Shown in pieces: positions 27,662-37,938 of a DNA stretch of 64,000 nucleotides. Made by a program: the position numbers and the translations under genes. How positions within the stretch are numbered: position 1 is the first letter of the stretch; each line of letters starts with the position of its first letter. Origin of the DNA: Paenibacillus polygoni (GTDB lineage: Bacteria; Bacillota; Bacilli; Paenibacillales; Paenibacillaceae). The notes beneath the pieces were generated by a model, which was given only the letters and a program-made list of their open reading frames with translations, had not been told where the DNA came from and ran no database searches. The stretch is taken from NCBI RefSeq assembly GCF_030263935.1, contig NZ_CP127162.1, positions 1,063,501 to 1,127,500 of the forward strand. Reading direction: 5' to 3'.

Positions 27662-28183
27662 ATGGATGGTAACGAAGAAAAAGGACAGCTCGTTTTCCGG
27701 ATGATGACGATGCAAGATATACCGGATGTCCTTATCATTGAACAGGATTGTTTTACATTGCCATGGACGGAAAGTGCGTTCGTGAATGAACTTACACATA
27801 ACCATTTTGCGAAATATATGATTATGGAACTAGACGGTAAACCGATTGGATATGCAGGAATGTGGACGATTATTGATGAAGCCCATATTACGAATATTGC
27901 CGTACTGGAAGCTTACCGTGGCAGGAAGCTTGGAGAGAAGCTGCTTACGGAACTGATGAAGACAGCAGCTTATCTCGGAATGACTCGAATGACACTCGAA
28001 GTCAGAGTCTCGAATACGGTAGCACAAGGTTTATATGAGAAAAAAGGATTCAGACCTTCCGGACTCCGCAAAGGATATTATTCTGATAATAATGAAGATG
28101 CAATGATTATGTGGGCTGACTTACCCGCAAGCGTGCACCTGGGGACGGAAGGAACAGAGGAAGGAAGTCTAAGAGATTCATGA
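27662..28183 (+). CDS. rimI: Ribosomal protein S18 alanine N-acetyltransferase
   Basis: The 173-residue GNAT-fold enzyme has the acetyl-CoA pattern (ITNIAVLEAYRGRKLGEKLL) and the late GLYEKKGFRPSGLRKGYYSDNNEDAMIMW block typical of RimI, which acetylates ribosomal protein S18. The family is commonly encoded between tsaB and tsaD, as here. The gene overlaps tsaD by four bases. The GAAGGGAG site is about 14 bases upstream of the ATG, a little far. Confidence 0.9.
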   Translation: MDGNEEKGQLVFRMMTMQDIPDVLIIEQDCFTLPWTESAFVNELTHNHFAKYMIMELDGKPIGYAGMWTIIDEAHITNIAVLEAYRGRKLGEKLLTELMKTAAYLGMTRMTLEVRVSNTVAQGLYEKKGFRPSGLRKGYYSDNNEDAMIMWADLPASVHLGTEGTEEGSLRDS

Positions 28184-29220
28184 CACAATCGTCCTTACAA
28201 AATACAAGTTATATACTCGCAGTAGAGACAAGCTGTGATGAAACGTCCGTTTCTGTGATTAAGAATGGTCGTGAAGTATTGGTCAACCTGATTGCAAGTC
28301 AGATAGAAACCCATAAAGCTTTTGGCGGAGTTGTACCGGAAGTTGCTTCCCGTAAACACGTTGAGGTCATTACACTCATTATGGAGCAGGCGATTGAAGC
28401 ATCGGGTATCCAGCCAAAGAATCTATCCGCGATTGCGGTTACGCAGGGACCAGGTCTTGTAGGTGCACTGCTTGTAGGCATCGTTGCTGCCAAGACGCTC
28501 GCGATGGCTCTTGATAAGCCGCTGATCGGAACCCATCATATTGCAGGACATATCTACGCAAATCGTCTCGTGGAAGAGATTGAATATCCAGCGATGGCGC
28601 TGGTTGTATCCGGCGGACACACAGAGCTTACTCATATCCCTTCGGAAGGAAAGTTTGAAGTGATTGGGCGTACGCGGGATGATGCAGTAGGTGAAGCTTA
28701 TGATAAAGTCGCACGCGCACTCGGTTGTCCTTATCCGGGGGGACCGCATGTGGACCGGATGGCACATGAGGCGAAGACGGTAACACCGCTTCCACGGGTA
28801 TGGCTTGAACCGGATTCTTATGATTTCAGCTTCAGTGGTCTAAAGTCCGCTGTGCTGAACATTGTTAATCAAGCGTCGATGAAAGGCGAGACTCTTGATC
28901 GCAGCAGTGTGGCGCGTGGTTTTCAGGAATCAGTCGTTGAAGTGCTCGTGGAGAAAGCCGTTCGTGCAGTTCGGGCTTATGGTTCGAAGCAGCTTCTGCT
29001 AAGCGGAGGGGTTGCAGCCAATAAAGGTCTGCGTAAGGCGCTCGAGGAACGCTGTGCCAAAGAAAATATCAAACTTCTCATTCCGCCAATGGAATATTGT
29101 ACTGACAATGCAGCGATGATTGGAGCAGCAGCCTACCTGAAATGGGAACGCGGCATGTTTTCGGATCTGAAGATGCAAGCAGAACCAGGTTTATCACTGG
29201 AGAATTGGTCTGTAGAGTAA
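28180..29220 (+). CDS. tsaD: tRNA threonylcarbamoyltransferase TsaD
   Basis: The 346-residue protein is the catalytic subunit for t6A (formerly Gcp). It has LAVETSCDETSV, the iron-binding HHIAGHIYAN motif, the VSGGHTEL loop, the YDKVARALG segment and SGGVAANKGLR. It starts with an ATGA overlap with rimI. It ends the operon; a terminator and a DnaA-box cluster follow. Confidence 0.97.
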   Translation: MTQSSLQNTSYILAVETSCDETSVSVIKNGREVLVNLIASQIETHKAFGGVVPEVASRKHVEVITLIMEQAIEASGIQPKNLSAIAVTQGPGLVGALLVGIVAAKTLAMALDKPLIGTHHIAGHIYANRLVEEIEYPAMALVVSGGHTELTHIPSEGKFEVIGRTRDDAVGEAYDKVARALGCPYPGGPHVDRMAHEAKTVTPLPRVWLEPDSYDFSFSGLKSAVLNIVNQASMKGETLDRSSVARGFQESVVEVLVEKAVRAVRAYGSKQLLLSGGVAANKGLRKALEERCAKENIKLLIPPMEYCTDNAAMIGAAAYLKWERGMFSDLKMQAEPGLSLENWSVE

Positions 29221-29316
29221 GAAATGAAACGCAATGAGTGTGGGATTAAGAAGAGTATAGGACCATCAGATAGTAAGATGAAAATACAAAAAATATGATA
29301 AAGAGCATAAAGATCA

Positions 29317-29350
29317 AAAAGTCGACATCTTCTATAGATGATCGACTTTT
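29317..29350 (+). terminator. Terminator of the tsaE-tsaD operon
   Basis: AAAAGTCGA (29317-29325) pairs with TCGACTTTT (29342-29350), continued by an inner CATCT/AGATG stem, and CTTTTG follows. Confidence 0.8.
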
Positions 29351-29425
29351 CTTTTGTATGGAGACCAATAATGAGATTAACGTCATTAACTATAAAAAGG
29401 TAAATCTGTCAAGTTGTTAACAAAG

Positions 29426-29663
29426 TTATCCACATATCCGGAAGGAAATGGGGATAAATCCAAAAAAATGAGACATATTACGTTTTCGCAAATAAATGAA
29501 AATAACAAAAAACCTTAACATGCATATGTAAGGTAAATTGTGGATAATGTGGATAGAATAGTGGATAATATTGGGTTTTCTGTGAAAATGGCTTTATAAA
29601 GCCAAAAAAAACAGCCCAATGGGCTGTTAAATTGGAATTGTTATCCACTTTTTCTGTGGATAT
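29426..29663. promoter_or_regulatory. DnaA-box cluster downstream of tsaD
   Basis: Six nine-base sites fit TTATCCACA or differ by one base. They are 29426-29434 (plus, perfect), 29539-29547 (minus, perfect), 29548-29556 (minus), 29560-29568 (minus), 29641-29649 (plus) and 29655-29663 (minus). From memory, the gcp (tsaD) region of B. subtilis is one of the few non-oriC DnaA-box clusters that bind DnaA in vivo. The cluster here is therefore likely a conserved DnaA titration or regulatory site rather than chance. Confidence 0.7.
29603..29628 (-). terminator. Terminator of the ABC-F gene
   Basis: On the minus strand, AACAGCCC-ATT-GGGCTGTT is followed by a run of Ts. It lies about 90 bp past the ABC-F stop codon and inside the DnaA-box cluster. 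A second palindrome, TGGCTTTATAAAGCCA, is adjacent. Confidence 0.8.
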
Positions 29664-29717
29664 AATTGTTAATTACTTCTTCATACTGTAAATATGTCAA
29701 TTTAAAGATTTATTTTT

Positions 29718-31664
29718 TTATTCCGCGAGCTCTTCCCACTCTGCATAGACTTCGCTGAGCTTGTTCTTCCAAGTTTCGATGGACTGCTGAATTTCTTGTA
29801 GTTTCATGTAATCTTGGTAGACCTCAGGTTTCGCCATTTCCGTTTGCTCTTCTTCAATCTTACTCTCGATATCTGCAATTTGTTCTTCAAGACTTTCCAG
29901 CCTGCGTTGTCTGTTCCGCTCTTCCCGCTTTGCCTGCTTCTCTGCTTGGAAAAGATCAGCTCCAGATTTCCCAGCGGTAGAAGATGCCGAAGACTGTTTC
30001 GTTGTTGCCGCCTTCAGTTCTTGGCGTTCCTGCTCAATTTCTTCGAGTTCCTGTTTCTTCATCACATAGTCATCATAATTTCCTAGGAAATGCTTAGTTC
30101 CGCCAGGGTGCAGTTCGACAATGCGTTCCGCCATTTTATTCAGGAAATAGCGGTCATGTGAAATGAAGAGCAGGGTTCCCTCGTAATCGATCAGTGCGGA
30201 TTCTAGTACCTCTTTGCTGAATAAGTCCAAATGGTTCGTCGGCTCATCGAGTATAAGTACATTGGATTCTTGCAGCATAAGCTTCGCTAATGATACACGG
30301 GCTTTTTCCCCGCCGCTCAGCGCACTGATTCGCTTCTGCACATCATCTCCACTGAAGAGGAAGTTACCGAGTACCGTACGAATACGTGCTTCTTCCATAT
30401 GTGGATATTCACTCCACAATTCTTCGAGTACCGTATTTTTATCATTGAGGTTTGTCTGTTCCTGATCATAGTATCCAAGTTTAATCTTGGTACCCCAATC
30501 GATCTTTCCTGAGCGAGGGGTCATCTGTCCTGTCAGGCATTTCAGCAGTGTGGATTTCCCGATTCCATTCGGTCCAATGAGAGCAACGGTTTCTCCTCTG
30601 CGCAGATCCATATCGGCATGTTCGAAGAGCGGCTGGCTTTCTTTATCAAAAGCGACAGATAAATCCCGCACATGCAGCACTTCTTTTCCAGACATATAAG
30701 CAATATCAAAAGAAAAATGGGCCCGTTTCAGATCCCCTTGCGGGCGGTCCATCACTTCCATTTTATCCAGTGCTTTGCGCCGGCTTTGAGCGCGTTTGGT
30801 AGTGGAAGCACGTACAATGTTCCGCTGAATAAATTCTTCCATCTTGGAAATTTCATCTTGCTGCTTCTCATATTGTTTCATCTGAGCTTCGTATTCTGCT
30901 GCTTTGATCTCCATATAACGGCTGTAATTTCCCGTATACTTACGGGAACGATGCCGCTCAATTTCCACAATACCCGTAACAAGCCGGTCAAGGAAATAAC
31001 GGTCATGAGAGACAACTAGGATGGCGCCTGAATAAGCGCGAAGATAATCCTCTAGCCAAGTCAGTGTTTCAATATCGAGATGGTTCGTCGGCTCATCCAG
31101 CATAAGCACATCGGGAGCTTGAAGGAGAATTCGGGCAAGAGCAAGTCTTGTCTTTTGTCCGCCGCTGAGCGTAGAAATTTTCGTATCTACAGGAAATTCA
31201 CCGAATCCCATCCCGTGAAGGACACTTCGAATTCTTGTTTCAATCTCATATCCGCCATGATCTTTGAACCAGTCTTGACGTACAGCGTAACGCTCCAGCA
31301 GATCGGCATATTTTTTCTCATCATTCATTTCTTTTGGATCAGCAATTCGCTGTTCCATCAGTCTAAGTTCCGCTTCAGCTTCCGTAAGGTGAGCAAAAAC
31401 TTTCAGCATCTCTTCCCAGATGGTTCCATCCGATTCTAGTCCGCTGTTTTGGGCGAGGTACCCGATGGTTGTTTCTTTGGCTTTGAAGATTTGACCGCCG
31501 TCATAGGACATTTCACCAGCCAAAATTTTGAGTAGAGTAGATTTTCCTGCACCATTGACCCCTACAAGTCCAATTCGTTCACGTTCTAATATCTGCAGGC
31601 TGACACCTTCAAGAATGCTGTCTATGCCATATCGTTTTATAATTCCAGATGCTTGAAAAAGCAT
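29718..31664 (-). CDS. ydiF: ABC-F family ATPase (YdiF-like translation factor)
   Basis: The 648-residue protein has two ABC ATPase domains and no membrane part. It has Walker A GVNGAGKST and GPNGIGKST, signatures LSGGQKTRLALAR and LSGGEKARVSLAK, and Walker B LMLDEPTNHLD and LILDEPTNHLD. The linker between them is charged and helical, and a C-terminal coiled coil (about 545-640) is present. ABC-F proteins act on ribosomes, either in translation quality control or antibiotic protection. The position next to tsaD matches ydiF of B. subtilis. It is read opposite to its neighbours. Confidence 0.92.
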   Translation of the reverse strand: MLFQASGIIKRYGIDSILEGVSLQILERERIGLVGVNGAGKSTLLKILAGEMSYDGGQIFKAKETTIGYLAQNSGLESDGTIWEEMLKVFAHLTEAEAELRLMEQRIADPKEMNDEKKYADLLERYAVRQDWFKDHGGYEIETRIRSVLHGMGFGEFPVDTKISTLSGGQKTRLALARILLQAPDVLMLDEPTNHLDIETLTWLEDYLRAYSGAILVVSHDRYFLDRLVTGIVEIERHRSRKYTGNYSRYMEIKAAEYEAQMKQYEKQQDEISKMEEFIQRNIVRASTTKRAQSRRKALDKMEVMDRPQGDLKRAHFSFDIAYMSGKEVLHVRDLSVAFDKESQPLFEHADMDLRRGETVALIGPNGIGKSTLLKCLTGQMTPRSGKIDWGTKIKLGYYDQEQTNLNDKNTVLEELWSEYPHMEEARIRTVLGNFLFSGDDVQKRISALSGGEKARVSLAKLMLQESNVLILDEPTNHLDLFSKEVLESALIDYEGTLLFISHDRYFLNKMAERIVELHPGGTKHFLGNYDDYVMKKQELEEIEQERQELKAATTKQSSASSTAGKSGADLFQAEKQAKREERNRQRRLESLEEQIADIESKIEEEQTEMAKPEVYQDYMKLQEIQQSIETWKNKLSEVYAEWEELAE

Positions 31665-31952
31665 GATGTTTCCTCCTGTCTAGAAAGCAATAAACTAGTC
31701 CTAGTTTACATGAAAAAGAGAGGCTTTGCACCGCTTAGAACAAGTTATAACCGAAGTTACCCGTCCGCCCTTGATAAAAAGGGTTGAACTTTGTCTCGCT
31801 TATAGTCTTTTCATGAAATAGGTGATAAACTTAAGGGTAGAAAAAGCCGAATTGTGTTTCGCATGAGTAGACGTCAGCAGGTGGGGATGAATGCTAATAA
31901 AAGGGCTTTGAATAACCACTTTTCACAGGGCGGATAAGACGGAGGGAAGTGG

Positions 31953-32612
31953 ATGGAAGTACATCCGGACAAGCTCCAATTAAAAAAGAAGCTTCGAAGA
32001 AGAATGCTTGCGGTGCGCGAAGCAATGCCGCCTGAACAGCGAACAGAAGCATCAAGGCAGATCTGTAAGTATGCCACTCAGGAGATGGACCTTTTGCGCA
32101 GCAAGCTTGGGCAGAAGAATCTAACTCTTTTTCTATATATGACCTTTCGTAGTGAAGCCGATACTTTTATGCTACTCAAAAAGGCACTGGCAAAGGGAGA
32201 CACGGTACTTGTGCCGAAGGTGAAAGAGGATTCGGACTTTATGGAACTTAGGGAGATTAAGCGGATGACGGATGTGGAACCGGGAAGATGGAACATTCCT
32301 GAGCCGGCAGGTCATACCCTAATCTATCCTGTAGAGAGATGGCCTGAGATTGATCTTGTCATTGTTCCCGGACTTGCTTATGACATTTGTGGAGGAAGAA
32401 TTGGATACGGTGGAGGGTATTACGACCGCTTTGCCGAAAAGATGTATATGGAAGTCCAGAAAAAGCAGATCGAAGGTCAAAATGTAACTTTACCTCTATA
32501 TGCAGGGCTTGTTCTTCCCGGACAACTGCTTCCACCGAATGATATTCCTATGGAACCGCAGGATTTTAGACTGAACCTTCTTTTTACAGAGAAGGGCGTT
32601 TTACATACTTAA
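31953..32612 (+). CDS. 5-formyltetrahydrofolate cyclo-ligase
   Basis: The 219-residue enzyme converts 5-formyl-THF to 5,10-methenyl-THF with ATP. It shows the basic N-terminal KLQLKKKLRRRMLAVREAM, the LVIVPGLAYD segment and the diagnostic GGRIGYGGGYYDRF motif. GGAGGGAAG precedes the ATG. It lies 23 bp before moaC, so the two are likely in one operon. This gene replaces the usual neighbour position between ydiF and moaC. The preceding 288 bp up to the ABC-F gene hold no gene I can support. Confidence 0.92.
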   Translation: MEVHPDKLQLKKKLRRRMLAVREAMPPEQRTEASRQICKYATQEMDLLRSKLGQKNLTLFLYMTFRSEADTFMLLKKALAKGDTVLVPKVKEDSDFMELREIKRMTDVEPGRWNIPEPAGHTLIYPVERWPEIDLVIVPGLAYDICGGRIGYGGGYYDRFAEKMYMEVQKKQIEGQNVTLPLYAGLVLPGQLLPPNDIPMEPQDFRLNLLFTEKGVLHT

Positions 32613-32635
32613 ATAAAAAAGGAACGTGATGGAAC

Positions 32636-33142
32636 ATGGATGCGAAGTCACAAAGCGGACAGAATGAAATAAAGCAGCTGACTCATTTCAATGAGCAGGG
32701 ACGTGCGAGAATGGTGGATATCTCGGGAAAAGAGATTACGGTTCGTACCGCGGTCGCACAGTCGAAGATTACAATGAATGAAGCAACACTCCAGGCGATT
32801 AAGGCAGGTACAGTGGGAAAAGGGGATGTACTGGCCGTTGCACAAGTAGCCGGTATTCAGGCTGCCAAGCGTACTTCCGATTGGATTCCGATGTGTCACC
32901 CGCTGCCGCTTACGGGTGTTAACATTACTTTTGCAGATAACGGAGAACGCGAACTGTATATCGAAGTGTCCGTTAAGACAGAAGGAAAGACAGGAGTGGA
33001 GATGGAAGCTCTAACAGCTGCGTCAGCAACTGCCCTTACCATTTACGATATGTGTAAGGCAATGCAAAAAGATATGATCATAGGTCCAACACTGCTGAGT
33101 TCCAAAACAGGCGGTAAAAGTGGAGATTATAAATTCAAATAG
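32636..33142 (+). CDS. moaC: Cyclic pyranopterin monophosphate synthase MoaC
   Basis: The 168-residue enzyme makes cPMP with MoaA in the first step of molybdenum cofactor synthesis. The signature segments [38 protein letters not shown] and the late GGKSGDYKF tail are complete. It starts 23 bp after the folate enzyme and is followed closely by the MoaB/MogA gene. moaA lies 17 kb away in the formate dehydrogenase region. Confidence 0.96.
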   Translation: MDAKSQSGQNEIKQLTHFNEQGRARMVDISGKEITVRTAVAQSKITMNEATLQAIKAGTVGKGDVLAVAQVAGIQAAKRTSDWIPMCHPLPLTGVNITFADNGERELYIEVSVKTEGKTGVEMEALTAASATALTIYDMCKAMQKDMIIGPTLLSSKTGGKSGDYKFK

Positions 33143-33158
33143 AGGGATGGGTGATCTT

Positions 33159-33644
33159 ATGTTGTGGAAAACAGCGATCCTTACAGCAAGTGATAAGGGA
33201 GCGAGAGGAGAGCGGGAAGACACGAGTGCGCAGGTCATCCGTGAACTTGTCGAAGAAGAACTGGGCGGTGAGATTATTGAATACCGCATTGTACCTGATG
33301 AACCAGACGAGATCATTGCTGCGTTGATCGAAATGACGGACTATTTTCATGCGGATCTTGTTCTTACCACAGGCGGGACTGAACTTGCGATACGAGACGT
33401 AACCCCAGAAGCTACGCGCAGAGTCATTGACCGTGAAGTACCGGGTATGGCAGAGGCCATGCGGATGACGGTGCTCCAGAAGAACCGGGGAGCGATGCTC
33501 TTTAGAGGAATCTGCGGTATTCGCGGAAGAACTCTAATTGTGAATCTGCCGGGAACTCCAAAGGGTGTACACGAGAATCTCGCAGCGATTATGGACCAGC
33601 TCCCTGAGGCACTTTTGATGGTTACAGGACAATTTAGACAGTAA
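33159..33644 (+). CDS. mogA: MoaB/MogA family molybdopterin protein
   Basis: The 161-residue protein is a MoCF-domain molybdopterin adenylyltransferase or its MoaB relative. It has AILTASDKGARGERED at the start, LVLTTGGTELAIRDVTPEA and LPGTPKGVHENL. The ATG at 33159 follows GGGTGAT; the frame is open to 33120, overlapping moaC. It prepares molybdopterin for metal insertion in the cofactor of the formate dehydrogenase encoded further along. Confidence 0.88.
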   Translation: MLWKTAILTASDKGARGEREDTSAQVIRELVEEELGGEIIEYRIVPDEPDEIIAALIEMTDYFHADLVLTTGGTELAIRDVTPEATRRVIDREVPGMAEAMRMTVLQKNRGAMLFRGICGIRGRTLIVNLPGTPKGVHENLAAIMDQLPEALLMVTGQFRQ

Positions 33645-33779
33645 AGCCGGCTGAGTATTCCTTCCTTTTTCTTGTAAATACGGCTATGTATGTGATTACA
33701 TTTGTGGTATGATTTCATGTAGATGGATGATTATGGATGCTAATCCATATGTATAGTACAACAAGAAGGAGGGGTATAC

Positions 33780-34022
33780 ATGCCAAATATCGGAGGAACG
33801 GGCTTTATTCTGCTTGTCATTGTTGCCTTGTTGTTATTCGGACCTAATAAGCTTCCTGAACTGGGACGAGCTGTCGGCAGAACGTTCCGTGAATTTAAGA
33901 ATGGTGCGCAGGAGATCATGTCAGATGAATCATCGTCCCGTAAGGGACCTTCAGCAAGTGAAGTTAAGCCAGCTGAAGCAGCAACGGTTCAGAAAACAGA
34001 GGATAAGCGCCTGCCGGAGTAA
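33780..34022 (+). CDS. tatA: Twin-arginine translocase subunit TatA
   Basis: The 80-residue protein has a short N-terminal membrane helix (GFILLVIVALLLF), the hinge GPNKLPELGRAVGRTFREFK amphipathic helix and a disordered charged tail. AAGGAGGGG lies about seven bases upstream. In Gram-positive bacteria a single TatA works with TatC to export folded proteins. A terminator-like hairpin separates it from tatC. Confidence 0.93.
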   Translation: MPNIGGTGFILLVIVALLLFGPNKLPELGRAVGRTFREFKNGAQEIMSDESSSRKGPSASEVKPAEAATVQKTEDKRLPE

Positions 34023-34095
34023 CTGTATATACCTTATGCTTGCGCGCTTTAAGTCAGGGTGCCTTGCTAAGCGCTTATTTCAAGCAAATATCGAT

Positions 34096-34125
34096 CCCTT
34101 CTTTGTAAGAAGGGTTTTGTTTTTT
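34096..34125 (+). terminator. Intrinsic terminator between tatA and tatC
   Basis: CCCTTCTT (34096-34103), loop TGT, AAGAAGGG (34107-34114), then TTTTGTTTTTT. It lies within the tat operon, 75 bp after tatA and about 50 bp before tatC. Confidence 0.75.
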
Positions 34126-34161
34126 CTTCTAGCTGATGAGCAGAGAGAGGGAGTGTTACGT

Positions 34162-34941
34162 TTGTCTGAACAAGAAGAAGGCATGACGCTGGTTAATCAT
34201 TTGGGTGAACTGCGAAGACGTCTTGTCGCTGTACTGGTCGTTCTTCTGCTCGGACTGATTGGCGGGTTATTTATTAGTGATCCGATCTATCAATATTTGA
34301 TAACCTATGGGCCTCTTCCGGGTATTGAACTGCATGCCCTTACGCTATGGGATGGACTAGGGATGTATATGAAGATTGCCCTGATTTTTTCACTCGTGAT
34401 TACGTTGCCTTTTACTGCCTATCAGATTTGGAAATTTGTAAGTCCAGGTCTGACGCCAAGTGAGCAGAAAGCGACTGTACGTTATATTCCTTTTGTCCTT
34501 TTGTTGTTCTTATTAGGGATTGCTTTTTCCTACAAAATATTGCTCCCGATGGCCACTTCCTTTACAAGCAGTATTAATCAGAATCTTGGCCTTGTCGAAA
34601 CGTACGGGATGGCACAATATTTTACGTTTATGTTTAATCTAATCTTGCCTGTATCACTGTTATTTGAACTGCCTGTTGTGGTTATGTTTCTGACAAAACT
34701 GCGAATTCTCAATCCACTGCGTTTACGTAAAATGCGCCGGATCTCCTATTTTATACTTGTATTTATCGCTGTATTTGTAACCCCGCCTGATTTTATTTCC
34801 GATATTTTGGTTACAATTCCTTTGATTCTGCTTTATGAATTCAGTGTCTTTCTGTCATCTGTGGTTTACCGGAAACAGCTCGAAGAGACGGAGGAATACG
34901 AATCGAGATATGTGAAGATCGATGCAGGGGAGAAGGTTTAG
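34162..34941 (+). CDS. tatC: Twin-arginine translocase subunit TatC
   Basis: The 259-residue membrane protein has six helices and the conserved LVNHLGELRRRL start, the FTAYQIWKFVSPGL segment and the VTPPD motif before the last helices. The TTG at 34162 follows GGGAG by eight bases. The frame is open much further upstream (to 33814, across tatA) but that part has no matching Tat sequence. It recognises twin-arginine signal peptides. Confidence 0.93.
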   Translation: MSEQEEGMTLVNHLGELRRRLVAVLVVLLLGLIGGLFISDPIYQYLITYGPLPGIELHALTLWDGLGMYMKIALIFSLVITLPFTAYQIWKFVSPGLTPSEQKATVRYIPFVLLLFLLGIAFSYKILLPMATSFTSSINQNLGLVETYGMAQYFTFMFNLILPVSLLFELPVVVMFLTKLRILNPLRLRKMRRISYFILVFIAVFVTPPDFISDILVTIPLILLYEFSVFLSSVVYRKQLEETEEYESRYVKIDAGEKV

Positions 34942-35029
34942 GATAGAGCATAATTTTTACAGGATTGGAGAGAATGGAAGATGGCTTCATGTATAACTGA
35001 AAAGATCTGCTAAAAATCCTGAAAAGGAC

Positions 35030-35058
35030 TTGAAATCATCTTCTAATTTCAGTATCAT
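35030..35058 (+). promoter_or_regulatory. groESL promoter
   Basis: TTGAAA (35030-35035), 17 bp, TATCAT (35053-35058), directly upstream of the CIRCE element. Confidence 0.7.
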
Positions 35059-35069
35059 GAAATTGGTTG

Positions 35070-35096
35070 TTAGCACTGACGACTGTCGAGTGCTAA
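35070..35096. promoter_or_regulatory. CIRCE element (HrcA operator)
   Basis: TTAGCACTG-N9-GAGTGCTAA. The right arm is perfect and the left arm has one change from TTAGCACTC. It overlaps the expected transcription start, so HrcA should repress groESL. Confidence 0.95.
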
Positions 35097-35156
35097 TATA
35101 GAAGAGTGCAACAACCGTAAGATATGTAACTTACTTATTTAAGGAGGCTATTTTTC

Positions 35157-35438
35157 ATGATCAGACCTTTAGGTGAACGCGTATTGGTAGAACCGATCGA
35201 ACAAGAAGAGACAACAGCTTTCGGGATTGTACTTCCGGACTCTGCTAAAGAAAAACCGCAAGAGGGTAAAGTTATCGCTGTTGGCGCTGGAAGCTTAAAA
35301 GATGGCGTTCGTGTTCCTTTGGAAGTAAAAGAAGGAGACCGCGTTATTTTCTCCAAATACGCTGGAACAGAGCTTAAATACGAAGGTAAAGAATATTTGA
35401 TTATGAAGGAAAGCGACATTCACGCAATCTTGGGTTAA
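35157..35438 (+). CDS. groES: Co-chaperonin GroES
   Basis: The 93-residue protein has the typical [16 protein letters not shown] start, the mobile loop ([19 protein letters not shown]) and the [22 protein letters not shown] end. AAGGAGG precedes the ATG. It is first in the heat-inducible groESL operon, controlled by CIRCE. Confidence 0.98.
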   Translation: MIRPLGERVLVEPIEQEETTAFGIVLPDSAKEKPQEGKVIAVGAGSLKDGVRVPLEVKEGDRVIFSKYAGTELKYEGKEYLIMKESDIHAILG

Positions 35439-35481
35439 TCTTCATTCGTGAAGAGCTTGAATATATGAATTGAATCGTTGA

Positions 35482-37146
<1,665 letters not shown>

Positions 37147-37200
37147 TAACAAGGTTTAAACCTTGTTGCTTCAATACATCGAAGTAGCCACATTTTAATT

Positions 37201-37245
37201 GAGGCATCTCAATAGTTCTCTAAACTATTGAGATGCCTCTTTCTT
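37201..37245 (+). terminator. groESL terminator
   Basis: A 17-bp perfect stem beginning GAGGCATCTC (37201) and ending GATGCCTC (37239), with loop CTCTA, then TTTCTTTTT. Confidence 0.9.
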
Positions 37246-37339
37246 TTTATTGATTAGAATCTTATAAATTAATTGTTGAGTTATACTTTCATCTTTCGAA
37301 CTATTAAGGCGAATTAGCAATGATAAGGAGTTTATATTC

Positions 37340-37783
37340 ATGTTTTTGAAATCAGCACAACTTTACAGTAATAACGAGAAACAGTTTATAATATCTAATC
37401 AAATTCTACTAAACGGTTTTTTAACAGAGTACGGAGAGGTTACCGAATTGGAATGGAATTGTAGTGAAGAGATCTTACAAAAAACGTTACTTGAAGCGTT
37501 AAATAAATCAAATACTATAACTTTGGAAAAAGAAGATAAAGTGGATCCTTTAGCAAAGCATCTAGGAATAAAAAGTTGGAAAAAGGCAAAAAGTGATAAA
37601 AAACTAGTTATGGTGAATCATCATTTTGATGACGATCCTTATTTTAAAGTTACTGCTACAAAAAAGATGAAGAATGGAGCGTATCCCGGCATAAAGAGTG
37701 TAGAGATTCTTGATGATGAAGCTCTACAAGACAATAACCTTGCTAAAAGTGTGCTAAAGGCTATGAAATTATCTAGCATTTAA
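37340..37783 (+). CDS. Hypothetical protein, possible immunity-type (DUF1436-like)
   Basis: The 147-residue cytoplasmic protein starts at an ATG with AAGGAG upstream. It is clearly more AT-rich than groEL, with Lys, Asn and Ile codons ending in A or T, suggesting foreign origin. The segment LAKHLGIKSWKKAKSDKKLV followed by a beta-rich end (YFKVTATKKMKNGAYPGIKSV) reminds me of CdiI/DUF1436 immunity proteins, but I could not confirm this and no toxin is adjacent. It lies between groEL and the surface protein insert and has its own terminator. Confidence 0.6.
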   Translation: MFLKSAQLYSNNEKQFIISNQILLNGFLTEYGEVTELEWNCSEEILQKTLLEALNKSNTITLEKEDKVDPLAKHLGIKSWKKAKSDKKLVMVNHHFDDDPYFKVTATKKMKNGAYPGIKSVEILDDEALQDNNLAKSVLKAMKLSSI

Positions 37784-37798
37784 ATAATAAATAAAGCA

Positions 37799-37835
37799 TA
37801 AGACCCCTGACTCATTAAAGAGCCCAGGGGTCTTA
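37799..37835. terminator. Terminator, near-copy of the mrp terminator
   Basis: TAAGACCCCTG (37799-37809) pairs with CAGGGGTCTTA (37825-37835). The hairpin and its loop closely match the mrp terminator at 43711-43742. It serves the gene ending at 37783 and, on the minus strand, the surface protein gene. Confidence 0.8.
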
Positions 37836-37842
37836 CACTTGA

Positions 37843-37926
37843 TTAATAAATAAGTTCCTCTGCAAGATGAGTAAATACTTCACCGATTACAGAAACCTCG
37901 TCATAGACGGAGGGGTCTGTATTTTT
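37843..37926 (-). pseudogene. Duplicated 3' end of mrp
   Basis: On the minus strand the frame reads ...SVYDEVSVIGEVFTHLAEEL...IY-stop, matching the last 20-odd residues of the intact Mrp (SVYDEDSVIGEVFTHLAEEL...). The DNA differs from 43758-43840 at about seven of 82 positions, mostly silent. There is no start codon or upstream mrp sequence. Together with the copied terminator this makes a direct repeat of about 130 bp bracketing the surface protein gene. Confidence 0.8.
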
Positions 37927-37938
37927 CTGCTTACGTTT

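Noticed and set aside
27662..27680. Alternative later start for rimI
   Set aside because: No better-placed ribosome binding site was seen near another start codon, so the first ATG was kept despite its long spacing.
31665..31952. 6S RNA or other ncRNA next to the 5-formyl-THF cyclo-ligase gene
   Set aside because: That association is known from proteobacteria; I saw no long imperfect hairpin with a central bubble here.
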